This document shows positions 1 to 8,108 of a stretch of DNA of 58,883 bases, piece after piece. The notes beneath the pieces are model-generated. The model was not told where the DNA came from. It made no database searches and saw only the letters and a list, made by a program, of their open reading frames with translations. Source of the stretch: an uncultured Acetatifactor sp. (GTDB taxonomy: Bacteria; Bacillota; Clostridia; Lachnospirales; Lachnospiraceae). The DNA is taken from contig CAJUQT010000024.1 of assembly GCA_910588225.1 (NCBI GenBank), positions 1 to 58,883 on the forward strand, read 5' to 3'. A program made the position numbers and the translations under genes. The stretch's first letter is position 1. Each line of letters starts with the position of its first letter.

Positions 1-91
1 TCTTTTGAGCCTATTTTTTTCGGCTCGGTTTTTCATAGATTACTTGACACTACCCGCTTTGGCATACATGCCAATCAATATTTGTCTTTTG

Positions 92-115
92 ATGCCAGAC
101 CACCAGGTCTGGCAT
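92..115 (-). terminator. Hairpin downstream of the Flp pilin gene
   Basis: A perfect 10-bp stem (ATGCCAGACC / GGTCTGGCAT) with a 4-base loop lies about 50 bases past the pilin stop codon. There is no run of T on either side, so it is a weak candidate for an intrinsic terminator; it may instead be a processing or stability stem that lets the abundant pilin mRNA outlast the rest of the operon. Smaller palindromes surround it (GGCATACATGCC at 61-72). Confidence 0.4.
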
Positions 116-168
116 TGAAAGTTACTTTCAAACTTTCTTCCGACCGTTCTTCAATACATATTTATGCT

Positions 169-345
169 TTATACAGTTTCCGTCTGTGTTGTAATCTTTT
201 CAAATAATTTTTCTACAATATCTGTAATCTGATCTTTGAAAATAATTACCAGCCCTACCAAAACTACAATAATTAGAATAACTTCCACCGTTCCCATGCC
301 TTCCTCTTCTGTAAAAAGTTCTCTCATACCTTTCAATTCTTTCAT
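169..345 (-). CDS. Flp-type (type IVb) pilin
   Basis: A 58-residue protein. Residues 1-19 are polar with a Glu-rich stretch (FTEEEGMGTVE), followed by a hydrophobic helix of about 15 residues (VILIIVVLVGLVIIF) and a charged C-terminus. This is the layout of Flp1-like major pilins, whose short leader is cut by an A24 prepilin peptidase before the helix and which polymerise through the helix. The Gly-Thr-Val-Glu run before the helix resembles the conserved processing site with Glu at +5. A GAGAGG ribosome site sits 5 bases before the ATG. It follows tadC after a gap of about 190 bases, as expected for the most highly expressed product of the assembly operon. The identification rests on length, helix and context, not on a search. 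Confidence 0.8.
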   Translation of the reverse strand: MKELKGMRELFTEEEGMGTVEVILIIVVLVGLVIIFKDQITDIVEKLFEKITTQTETV

Positions 346-532
346 ACTTTCCTCTCTTTCTGCTGCTCTCAGCAGCCATAAACCGAATTGTCTTTCACTG
401 CGGTTGGCAATCCAATCATATTTATTCTCATCTGCAGCAGTAAGCTCTTTCCCTGCATATTAATTCAAACAAGTCATTGAGCAGTCACTTCCCTGCAATC
501 ATTCATCCAATTTCATGAATGCTGCATTGCCA

Positions 533-1972
533 TCACATATTTGAAAGCGCCGGAATCATAATCATTGCCATCACTACCGCCAGCATAAGAACCATTGGCA
601 CCAGAAGCTTTGTTCCTGCTTCTTCTCCCAGTTTTTTACTTTGCTGCAGGCGTTCTTCCGCAGCTTTATCCGCTTCTTCGCGCAGCCTTTCCAGTAATGT
701 GCTGTTCCCTTTTTTCAGGTTCTGCGCAAGCAATGTACTCAGCCGAATATACTCCTGTAATTCCGTTCTCTTTCCGAAATGCTCGTAAGATGCACCTTCA
801 GACACCCCTGAACGCAATTCGCGGCACGTGTACAGCACTTCTTCATAAGCCGAAATCTGACTGCCGCCTTCCCGGCAGTCTGCCTCATAATCTCCGGCTA
901 ACTTTTGAAATGCACCTCTGATTGTCATCCCCGCACCGACAAACAATGCCAGCTTATGTACAATTGCAGGATACTCCCGCTTCAAACTTTTTTTCCTTTT
1001 TTCAAGCTGCTGATGCAGGTCTCGGTCTGAAAGCAAAAATATTGCAAAAGCTGTCACCACAGAAAAGCCCCATAACAATATACTGTTATCTTCTACACTC
1101 TGGCTCCAGCGAATTCCATCTCCATGCCATTCTGCCGGTAATCTCCATGTTTCCTCTTCTATGCTTTCCTCCTGCGAATGCTGCAGCATTTCTTCCATCT
1201 CCCGATGAAGCTGCTCTTCTTCCGAAATATCTGGTGGGAGCAGGATCACTTTTATCTCTTCTGTCAGGTTATACTTGCCATAACTCATCTGCAGCCTAAG
1301 TATTACTTCCTCTCTTTTTTCCACCGTATACAAATGGCCCGTACTGCTCAAAGTTCCTGGTTTACTGCTTTCCCACTGCACATCTATGGGAAAATCCTCA
1401 TAGTTTTTTGTCAGTTTTAAATCATAGACAACCTTATCCAGGCTTTCATTATCTCCCAGGATACAGGCAGGCACTTTATCCAGAAAATCTGCAAAAAGAG
1501 CATCCACCTCCTCCCCGGAAAGTAATATTGGTTCTACATCTACCTGAAAGTGCATCTGCTGCTGTCCATACTCCGCTTTTAAATCAATTTTCCTTGTGCC
1601 TTCTTCATAATTTCCTCGCGCAATTACTCCGTTCGCGTCCAGAATCACTGCCCCCTGCGAGCTGAATCTGGACGCTGTCCCAAAAAGCGCTCCCACAAAA
1701 ATGATTGCCAGAAAAACAGCTGTCTTTTTTACATAGTATTCCGTCTTTATACATTCCCCGGCTTCGCCTGGATGAAGCCGCACCAGATCTTTTTCCACTT
1801 GTGCCGAAGCAAATATCCCGGTAAACCGAGAACAGTTTTTTTTATAAAGATACATGGAAACTTTGTAAAACGGTTTTAGAAGAGTCGGCGTTTCCAGAAT
1901 CGCATCCTGCTTCCTTGCAAGAAACAGCAGTACAAGAAATCCCGCTGAAATGAACATCATAATCCAATACAA
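533..1972 (-). CDS. tadC: TadC-like pilus platform protein with an inserted Ig-like domain
   Basis: Inner-membrane platform protein of the Tad pilus, partner of TadB and the CpaF ATPase. The C-terminal third (about residues 325-455) is a type II secretion F domain, including EYPAIVHKLALFVGAGMTIR and a conserved RLSTLLAQNLKKG segment, ending in a hydrophobic anchor. Usual TadC proteins are about 300 residues; this one is 479. Roughly 200 extra residues lie between membrane helices near 84-100 and 297-313. Inside, residues about 178-245 read like an atrophied bacterial Ig-like (aBig) domain: VVYDLKL, then VQWESSKPGTLSSTGHLY, then a beta-rich tail. The start chosen is TTG 1972, 8 bases after AGGAGG; the upstream GTG at 1981 lies inside that ribosome site. 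It directly follows tadB. Confidence 0.8.
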   Translation of the reverse strand: MYWIMMFISAGFLVLLFLARKQDAILETPTLLKPFYKVSMYLYKKNCSRFTGIFASAQVEKDLVRLHPGEAGECIKTEYYVKKTAVFLAIIFVGALFGTASRFSSQGAVILDANGVIARGNYEEGTRKIDLKAEYGQQQMHFQVDVEPILLSGEEVDALFADFLDKVPACILGDNESLDKVVYDLKLTKNYEDFPIDVQWESSKPGTLSSTGHLYTVEKREEVILRLQMSYGKYNLTEEIKVILLPPDISEEEQLHREMEEMLQHSQEESIEEETWRLPAEWHGDGIRWSQSVEDNSILLWGFSVVTAFAIFLLSDRDLHQQLEKRKKSLKREYPAIVHKLALFVGAGMTIRGAFQKLAGDYEADCREGGSQISAYEEVLYTCRELRSGVSEGASYEHFGKRTELQEYIRLSTLLAQNLKKGNSTLLERLREEADKAAEERLQQSKKLGEEAGTKLLVPMVLMLAVVMAMIMIPALSNM

Positions 1973-1985
1973 GCAGCTCACCTCC

Positions 1986-2756
1986 TCATGCCATTTCAGC
2001 CATAATACCCTTCATAATATATTCGCCCATTAGATATGCTCCCAAGTACAATATAAGGCAACCTGTCATAATTCCTATGCCCATCAGATTATGGTACAAT
2101 GAATCAAAATACCCCGGATTACCCATGTTAATATAGAACAAAATTCCAAAAGGCATTATCTTCATAATCGTAAGCTCCATCTTCTTACTTCCCAGGAGCA
2201 TCTGCACCTCCTGACGCAATTCAATCTGCTTTCCAATCTGGCTGGCAGAGCTCCTGATAATTTCCGACATATTACCGCCATTTCTCTTTGCCAGAGAAAA
2301 AATCTGAGCAAATTGCGCAATATCTTCACAATCACTTCGATTGGCCATATCCATAAGCAACTCTTCCAAAGAAATATTGATCTTCAGACCCCTCCTGATA
2401 AAATTCAGCTCATCGCAGATCAACGATAGTTCCCCATACATCAGTACCATATCCTGCCTGCATTCCATAAAAGCATTTTCCACAGAATAACCTGCCTGCA
2501 AAGAGGCCGCCACTGACAGAATGCATTCTCTGAACTGAATAGCCAGCTCTTCTCTGGCCTTTTCCGCCTTCTCTTTGCCAAACTGATAAAAAGCGGCAAT
2601 TCCCACTGCCGAAAGAGGAATCATTGCCCAAAAACTACGATAAAAAAAGTATGCCAAAATTCCTGTTATCCCGATACAAATAAAAACTGTCCGGAATTTC
2701 TCCCCTTTTTTCCAGAGATATTTATGATAGTCCCGCCGCTTTAAGCTTGTCTCCAT
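1986..2756 (-). CDS. tadB: TadB-like pilus platform protein
   Basis: A 256-residue type II secretion F-family protein, the second platform subunit of the Tad pilus. There are hydrophobic segments near residues 22-55 and two more at the C-terminus, with the cytoplasmic F domain between, including the helix with FSLAKRNGGNMSEIIR and the following QIELRQEVQMLLGSKKMEL. The ATG at 2756 has an AGGAAGGGGG ribosome site and overlaps the end of cpaF by 35 bases. A longer reading from 2825 would lie even deeper inside cpaF and has no better ribosome site, so it was not used. Overlap with cpaF and a 13-base gap to tadC suggest translational coupling. Confidence 0.85.
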   Translation of the reverse strand: METSLKRRDYHKYLWKKGEKFRTVFICIGITGILAYFFYRSFWAMIPLSAVGIAAFYQFGKEKAEKAREELAIQFRECILSVAASLQAGYSVENAFMECRQDMVLMYGELSLICDELNFIRRGLKINISLEELLMDMANRSDCEDIAQFAQIFSLAKRNGGNMSEIIRSSASQIGKQIELRQEVQMLLGSKKMELTIMKIMPFGILFYINMGNPGYFDSLYHNLMGIGIMTGCLILYLGAYLMGEYIMKGIMAEMA

Positions 2757-3939
2757 GCCGCAGTTCCCCCTTCCTCTCCAGTTTTCCGACAATAATTCCG
2801 TTGTCATCCTCTCCTGTCTCTTCAAAAAGAAACAGGGGATTTAACATAATTTCGTTCTTCTCACAGCTCATAACCTCCATAATCTCCAAAACCCGCCGAG
2901 ACTTATCCCTCAGTCTCCCCAAATGTACAATAAGATCCACACCAGAGGCAATCTGCTGTCTGATAGCCGCCAAAGGAAGGTCCATCCCCATCAGTACCAT
3001 GTTTTCCAGCCTGGCCAGCATGTCTCTGCCGCTATTGGCATGACCTGTAGACATGCTGCCATCATGACCAGTATTCAGACATTGCAACATATCAATAGCT
3101 TCTGCACCTCTCACCTCACCTACCACAATTCTGTCCGGCCGCATTCTCAGAGATGACCTGATCAGATCCCGAATCGTTATCTCGTTACAGCCTTCCACAT
3201 TACTGTTACGTGTCTCCAGTCGTACCAGATTCGGCAGCCCCTGCAGCTGTAGCTCAGCGCTGTCCTCAATCGTAATCACTCTTTCCTCCGAAGGAATATA
3301 GTGAGATAATACATTCAAAAAAGTTGTCTTCCCACTTCCCGTGCCGCCGCTGATAAAAATATTGTACCTGGCCTTTACCAACTTTTCCAAAAAAGCCGCC
3401 GCCTCTGCAGAAATTGATTCTGTCTTAATCAACCGTTCCATAGTGATAGGCTTTTCCGGAAAGCGTCTAATGGTAACTATAGGCCCATTAAGTGCAATAG
3501 GGTTCATCACAATATTGACTCTGGATCCATTCGGAAGTCTGGCATCCACAATGGGAGAAGCTTCATTTACCACCCGGTTGCATCCTGCCACAATCTGCTG
3601 TATTACATCCTGCAACTTTTCGGTAGATTCAAAACCAATATCAAGTTCCCGCAGTTTTCCATTCTGCTCCACAAATATATGATCTTTTCCGTTAATCATA
3701 ATCTCTGTGACAGTACTGTCCTCCACAAATATCTGCAGAATGTCCAGTCTGCGTAATGAATCAAACAGTTCTTTTTTCAGTCGTTTCCGTGTCTCCACTG
3801 GTAAAACCGTCATATGGTTCTCACCCAGCAATACGTCATCTATAGTGTCTTCCACTTCATCATCAGAAAAATCCTTAACGAAGTCCATTCTCTCCTGCAC
3901 CTTGCTGCGCAGCTCTTTCTTTAATTCCATATACTCCAT
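2722..3939 (-). CDS. cpaF: CpaF/TadA pilus assembly ATPase
   Basis: A 405-residue secretion ATPase that powers Flp pilus assembly. Visible motifs are Walker A (GGTGSGKTTFLN, about residue 196), an Asp box region (ERVITIEDSAELQL), Walker B region (RPDRIVVGEVRGAEAIDML) and the His box (TGHDGSMSTGHANS). The N-terminal part (EDSTVTEIMINGKDHIFVEQ) is the N-terminal domain of this family. It is full length. It sits between the CpaE-like gene (20-base gap) and tadB (overlap), the usual Tad order. It should work as a hexamer on the cytoplasmic face of the TadB/TadC platform. Confidence 0.95.
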   Translation of the reverse strand: MEYMELKKELRSKVQERMDFVKDFSDDEVEDTIDDVLLGENHMTVLPVETRKRLKKELFDSLRRLDILQIFVEDSTVTEIMINGKDHIFVEQNGKLRELDIGFESTEKLQDVIQQIVAGCNRVVNEASPIVDARLPNGSRVNIVMNPIALNGPIVTIRRFPEKPITMERLIKTESISAEAAAFLEKLVKARYNIFISGGTGSGKTTFLNVLSHYIPSEERVITIEDSAELQLQGLPNLVRLETRNSNVEGCNEITIRDLIRSSLRMRPDRIVVGEVRGAEAIDMLQCLNTGHDGSMSTGHANSGRDMLARLENMVLMGMDLPLAAIRQQIASGVDLIVHLGRLRDKSRRVLEIMEVMSCEKNEIMLNPLFLFEETGEDDNGIIVGKLERKGELRHGDKLKAAGLS

Positions 3940-3959
3940 ATTTGTGCTCCATTTCTCTT

Positions 3960-4985
3960 CTACAATTCTGCTTCGTTATTGTCCGCATCCAGTTCTTTCA
4001 GTAAACCTTTCACCAGATCTGCCAATCCTCCCTTTGTCAGCAATTCCAGTTCCTCTGGCAACCTGTGAATACGAGGCAGGGTCAGCTGCTTTGTTTTATC
4101 CAATATATCTTCATACTCGTGCAAAGCCAAAACCTGTTCATATTGAAGCAGCTTTGCTTTGGCTATTCTATCTTCCTTCGTCAGCGTATAAACTCTGCTG
4201 CACATCCGCAAAATATCAAAAAGTCCCTGCATACTTTCGCTTAGATCGAGAATGACATATTCATACTCCTCCAGTTCTTCAATTTTCCTCAAAAAATCCA
4301 TCCATTCCTCTGACGTAACAGTCAGTAAATTCTGTCCCGACTTCATAGGCGGAATATAGTCCAACCCACCCTTATGTCGCAGCATAGTACGCATACGCAT
4401 ACGGAATTTTTCTTTATCTGCATTCAGAAAATAAAGCAAATCTGCCATATCGAAAGTCTGCATATCCGGTACAAGTTCTGCAAGTCCAGCATAATGTTCA
4501 AAATTAAGATAAAGCGTAGAATGCTCCTCTGCCAGAATCTGGCTCATTGTGATTGCAAAGGAAGTCTGCATGCATCTTCGAACTGGCGAATAATTTCCGA
4601 TAAATATGGTTTTTCGATTCGTGCATAGCCTGGGCATCTGCACTTCCACCACTTCCATATAAACACCCAGCAATTGCTTCAATACCTCTTCAGCAGCTTG
4701 GTATTTGTCCACATAAATCACATTCTCCCATTGCATAATCCCGCTTTCGCTTAAAATTACCAGCTGTTTTGGATGAAGCGTCTGTATCTCCCCGTTATAT
4801 GCAGATTCCGCTATTACCAGCATTTCTATCTCGCTTTTTTCCTCCCGGACCAGATCCTGCACATTGGTATATGTATGTAGTTCCCAGGGAAGGTTCCTGC
4901 GTTTCTTCAGAAATTCCATCATCGCCTGTGCATATTCTGCTTCCGGGTCACAAAACACCATTGTCTTATCTGTTTTCTTTTTCAA
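3960..4985 (-). CDS. CpaE/TadZ-like ParA-family pilus localisation protein, degenerate P-loop
   Basis: A 341-residue protein in the CpaE/TadZ position: an N-terminal receiver-like region (VFCDPEAEYAQAMMEFLKK) and a C-terminal MinD/ParA-like domain. The place where a KGGVGKT P-loop is expected reads IFIGNYSPVRRCMQTSF, without the canonical lysines, so nucleotide binding is probably altered or lost. The later EEYEYVILDLSES fits the Walker B position. The start chosen is TTG 4985: GGGAGG lies 6 bases upstream and its TTGA overlaps the TGA stop of the prepilin peptidase gene. ATG 4961 is the alternative and has a poor ribosome site. Membership rests on context plus partial motifs. Confidence 0.75.
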   Translation of the reverse strand: MKKKTDKTMVFCDPEAEYAQAMMEFLKKRRNLPWELHTYTNVQDLVREEKSEIEMLVIAESAYNGEIQTLHPKQLVILSESGIMQWENVIYVDKYQAAEEVLKQLLGVYMEVVEVQMPRLCTNRKTIFIGNYSPVRRCMQTSFAITMSQILAEEHSTLYLNFEHYAGLAELVPDMQTFDMADLLYFLNADKEKFRMRMRTMLRHKGGLDYIPPMKSGQNLLTVTSEEWMDFLRKIEELEEYEYVILDLSESMQGLFDILRMCSRVYTLTKEDRIAKAKLLQYEQVLALHEYEDILDKTKQLTLPRIHRLPEELELLTKGGLADLVKGLLKELDADNNEAEL

Positions 4986-5479
4986 TAAATACCTCCCAGA
5001 TATAGCAGTATGCCGATGAATATAGGCCCAGCCAGACATATAACGGTTCGATCACTCTCCTTTTCGGAATAAAGTCGCCACTGACCGTTCTTCAATAGCT
5101 CTCCCAAATATCCTGACAGATGCCGTATCCGTCGGCTAAAACTATTTTCTTTCCACATTTTAACTAGAGAAATGGTTGCCGCAATCAGCAAAGAGAAAAA
5201 CAGAAATAACAGAATTTTTTTGAATGGCAGGTATCCTGCTGTTACCCCAAATAATTTCACATCACCCGCGCCCAAACATCCGATTTTGAAAAGCGGATAC
5301 AGCAATGCCATAACCATTGCCGCTCCTCCCAGCCAAAGGATGATTCCTACTGCTCCCTCGTTCCACAGACGGCATATCAATCCCTGAACAGCCATCAGTC
5401 CTGTCAAGCTGTTAGGAATTCTGTGCTCCCGATAGTCGCAGACACAGGCTATAAGTAAAAATACACACAAAGACGTCAA
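4982..5479 (-). CDS. A24 family prepilin peptidase (CpaA/TadV type)
   Basis: Membrane aspartic peptidase of 165 residues that removes the leader from Flp prepilin. Both catalytic signatures are present: the first Asp in CDYREHRIPN near the N-terminus and GxGD in GAGDVKLFG. It has several hydrophobic helices and lacks the N-methylation domain of larger PilD-type enzymes, as is normal for Tad systems. The start chosen is TTG 5479, which has AGGAG 9 bases upstream; a longer reading to 5536 has no good ribosome site. It is the first gene of the Tad operon and is coupled to the CpaE-like gene by a 4-base overlap. Confidence 0.88.
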   Translation of the reverse strand: MTSLCVFLLIACVCDYREHRIPNSLTGLMAVQGLICRLWNEGAVGIILWLGGAAMVMALLYPLFKIGCLGAGDVKLFGVTAGYLPFKKILLFLFFSLLIAATISLVKMWKENSFSRRIRHLSGYLGELLKNGQWRLYSEKESDRTVICLAGPIFIGILLYLGGIY

Positions 5480-5594
5480 AAAATCATCTCCTTTATTCTT
5501 TTTTACAATACGTGAACTCCAGGCGAAACTGCCCAAAAGATAAAATGAATCATTGAATCAATCTGAATCAGTTGATTTGTGATGTTGTAAATGC

Positions 5595-5623
5595 ATTATA
5601 GCGAATGAATAATCTCATTTCAA
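5595..5623 (-). promoter_or_regulatory. Promoter of the Tad pilus operon
   Basis: On the minus strand TTGAAA (5618-5623), 17-base spacer, TATAAT (5595-5600): a near-consensus housekeeping promoter about 115 bases before the prepilin peptidase start. The leader that follows contains three direct copies of TGAATCA (plus-strand positions 5546, 5554, 5564). Confidence 0.75.
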
Positions 5624-5659
5624 GAGGAAAATACAAAAAAAATATTTTTTGTAAAATTT

Positions 5660-5854
5660 CTACAAAAACCTGTAAAATCCGATGCCGTAAAGTGCCAGGA
5701 GCCCTGGAAAACCCAGGATTCCGGATGTCAAAACAGTAAACACATTAATCCCCACTCCCAGAGAAATTCCAGCTTTCTCCAGTGCTGAATTGATAAAATA
5801 CATGGCAATTATCCCCAGAATACTCCGCATACATATGTTAATTACCTTTTCCAT
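5660..5854 (-). CDS. bofA: BofA-like protein (pro-sigma-K processing inhibitor family)
   Basis: A 64-residue, two-helix membrane protein. The C-terminal half GVGINVFTVLTSGILGFPGL followed by LALYGI matches the conserved end of BofA, which in Bacillus holds the SpoIVFB protease inactive during sporulation. A GGGGAATAGGG ribosome site precedes the ATG. It lies upstream of the Tad operon in the same direction with its own spacing. Many clostridial BofA-like proteins have no demonstrated partner, so the sporulation role is inferred from the family only. Confidence 0.75.
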   Translation of the reverse strand: MEKVINICMRSILGIIAMYFINSALEKAGISLGVGINVFTVLTSGILGFPGLLALYGIGFYRFL

Positions 5855-6075
5855 CCCTATTCCCCTGTATTACCATTCTGTTAGTTGTTTTCTTCTCTAT
5901 CATTCTATGTCCAATATTTTCAAATTATACTAAAAATTTTCCAACCACAAGATTTGTTCCATATTCTAAGTTCGCCTTTAGTGACTAAAGGGCTTCGGAT
6001 TTCTGCAAGGACCTTTAAGGTCCTCGCACGAGGCACCACCCTTTTTGTATTAAACACGAAGTTCAGACGCTCTGC

Positions 6076-6107
6076 CAAAAAAGAAAGAGGAGTCACGACT
6101 CCTCTTT
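6076..6107 (-). terminator. Intrinsic terminator of the yicC-cinA operon
   Basis: On the minus strand an 11-bp stem (AAAGAGGAGTC / GACTCCTCTTT) is followed by CTTTTTTGG. The cinA stop codon lies inside the stem-loop, so the last cinA codons form the upstream arm. Confidence 0.88.
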
Positions 6108-7364
6108 CCCAAAAGTAACCTTACTGTAATATTCCAGAATACAACTACGCATGAGTCCCAGCGCGGCAGATACCGCAGACTCACGAACCTTGTCTCTGCT
6201 TCCGGAAAACAAGTGCTTTTTCACTGTCGTCCGCCCCTTTACACAGCATGCGATATAAACCAGTCCTACCGGCTTGTCTTCTGTGCCTCCGTCCGGTCCG
6301 GCGATACCGGTAATCGCCACTGCTACGTCTGCCTTACTTGTGGAAGCAGCACCTTTCGCCATCTCTTCTGCCGTCCGCTCACTTACGGCTCCATGTTTCT
6401 GCAATGTACTTTTCTTTACTCCCAGCAGTTTTCTTTTCGCCTTATTGGAATATGTAATCACACCTGATTTATACACCTCGGAAATGCCAGGAACATTGAT
6501 CAGTCTGGCGGAAAGCAATCCTCCGGTGCAGGATTCCGCACAGGTGATCGTCAAGCTGTTTGCTATGGCCAGATCCGCCACAGCTTTTTCCAGTGTTGTC
6601 TCTTCTTCTGTACTGTAAATGTGACTGCCAAACCGGTTCTTCAACTCTTTTACTACCGGTTTGATCAGCTTCTGTGCCGTCTTTTTGTCCTCGGCATTAG
6701 CAGTGACACGGATATGCACCTCACCCGTCTTCGCGTAGGTGGCTATGGTGGGATTGTCCTGTACATCAATCAGATCCTTTACCATAGTCTCCGCCCTGCT
6801 TTCGCCCACACCGCAGATTTTCACGGTTCTGGAACAGATTACCTGAGATGTGAGCCCCGCCAGATAAGGCGCCACGCTCTCCTCAAACATAGGCCGCAGT
6901 TCGTTAGGAGGTCCCGGGAGCAGAATTACGCTTCCCTGCTCTGTCTCCATAATCACCCCGGGAGCCGTGCCATTGTGGTTTTCCAGCACAATACACCCCT
7001 CCGGCAGCATGGCCTGCTTCCAGTTATTGTCGGTAGGCTCCATCCCTCTGTCCGCAAAATATTTCCTGATGGCCTCCCTGCTGGGCTCATGTAGCTGTAA
7101 TGTTTTCCCGCAGATTTTCGCCGCCGTCTCCTTAGTCAGGTCATCCTCCGTAGGCCCCAGCCCTCCGGAAAGAATGACAATGTCCGAACGCCCCAGTGCC
7201 ATCTCCAGCACCTGGGCCAGCCGCTCTTCATTGTCACCCACCACAGTCTGAAAATAACAGGAAAATCCCAATCCTGCACACTTTTCCGACAGGTATGCGG
7301 CATTGGTATTTACAATGCTTCCCAGCAAAAGCTCCGTTCCCACACAAATCAGTTCAACTTTCAT
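6093..7364 (-). CDS. cinA: CinA family protein (competence/damage-inducible; nicotinamide-nucleotide amidase)
   Basis: A 423-residue two-domain protein. The N-terminal MoaB/CinA domain starts VELICVGTELLLGSIVNTNA and contains SGGLGPTEDDLTKE; the C-terminal domain has the amidase-type signature ITCAESCTGGLLSARL and VAITGIAGPDGGT. The family deamidates nicotinamide mononucleotide and hydrolyses ADP-ribose in pyridine nucleotide recycling. The start is ATG 7364 with GGGAG 4 bases upstream; an upstream in-frame reading to 7430 has no ribosome site. It is the last gene of the operon after pgsA, with a gap of about 160 bases. In many Firmicutes pgsA and cinA are neighbours in front of recA, but recA is not here. 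Confidence 0.95.
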   Translation of the reverse strand: MKVELICVGTELLLGSIVNTNAAYLSEKCAGLGFSCYFQTVVGDNEERLAQVLEMALGRSDIVILSGGLGPTEDDLTKETAAKICGKTLQLHEPSREAIRKYFADRGMEPTDNNWKQAMLPEGCIVLENHNGTAPGVIMETEQGSVILLPGPPNELRPMFEESVAPYLAGLTSQVICSRTVKICGVGESRAETMVKDLIDVQDNPTIATYAKTGEVHIRVTANAEDKKTAQKLIKPVVKELKNRFGSHIYSTEEETTLEKAVADLAIANSLTITCAESCTGGLLSARLINVPGISEVYKSGVITYSNKAKRKLLGVKKSTLQKHGAVSERTAEEMAKGAASTSKADVAVAITGIAGPDGGTEDKPVGLVYIACCVKGRTTVKKHLFSGSRDKVRESAVSAALGLMRSCILEYYSKVTFGKEES

Positions 7365-7526
7365 AATCTCCCTCATTTCTCTGCATTCCGCTGTCATCCG
7401 AAATCCGCTTCCGCCTGTACCCAGCCACATTCCCCGTTCTCCTTACGACTGTAAAATATCTTCTTTCCACAGTATGCAGCCTCATGCACCAGATTGTATT
7501 GCCATTTATCATGCCGACAGTCAGAG

Positions 7527-8108
7527 CTACTTCTGCTCCTTCATCACATCTTTATTTTTTATCAGGTAGTCAATCAGGGATACCACAGTCAGGATTAACG
7601 CAATCCACATGACAATATCTGTCACAAGCTGCAGCTGCGGAACATTCGCAATCATCAGACATACCATCACCATCTGAAAAAAGGTTTTGAACTTTCCCCA
7701 ATAGCTGGCTGCTATCACTACGCGGTTGTCCGCCGCTACCAGCCGAAATCCGCTGATAATGAATTCCCGGCTGATAATAATGATCACCACCCAGGCTGAA
7801 ATGCGGCCCAGATCCACCAGCGCCACCAACGCCGCACTGACCAGAAGTTTATCGGCAAGCGGGTCCATAAACTTGCCAAAATTCGTCACCAGATTATACT
7901 TTCTGGCGATCTTTCCGTCAATCAGATCGGTGAGACTGGCAACAATAAAGATTGCCAGCGCAATGTAATCCACGTACTCCGCAGCACCCCCAAAAATAGC
8001 GTTATACCACCCCCACGCACTGCCTTCACCCAGAAGAATCAAAATAAATGGCACAATCAAAATAATGCGAAATATGGTCAGTTTATTCGGCAAATTCATC
8101 TTTTTCAC
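7527..8108 (-). CDS. pgsA: CDP-diacylglycerol--glycerol-3-phosphate 3-phosphatidyltransferase
   Basis: A 193-residue integral membrane enzyme that makes phosphatidylglycerophosphate, the committed step to phosphatidylglycerol and cardiolipin. The CDP-alcohol phosphotransferase motif D-x2-DG-x2-AR-x8-G-x3-D-x3-D is complete in DLIDGKIARKY followed by NFGKFMDPLADK. Multiple hydrophobic helices are present. The start is GTG 8108, whose GTGA overlaps the rimO TGA stop; GGGAGG lies 7 bases upstream. The ATG 9 bases further in is too far from that site. Confidence 0.95.
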   Translation of the reverse strand: MKKMNLPNKLTIFRIILIVPFILILLGEGSAWGWYNAIFGGAAEYVDYIALAIFIVASLTDLIDGKIARKYNLVTNFGKFMDPLADKLLVSAALVALVDLGRISAWVVIIIISREFIISGFRLVAADNRVVIAASYWGKFKTFFQMVMVCLMIANVPQLQLVTDIVMWIALILTVVSLIDYLIKNKDVMKEQK

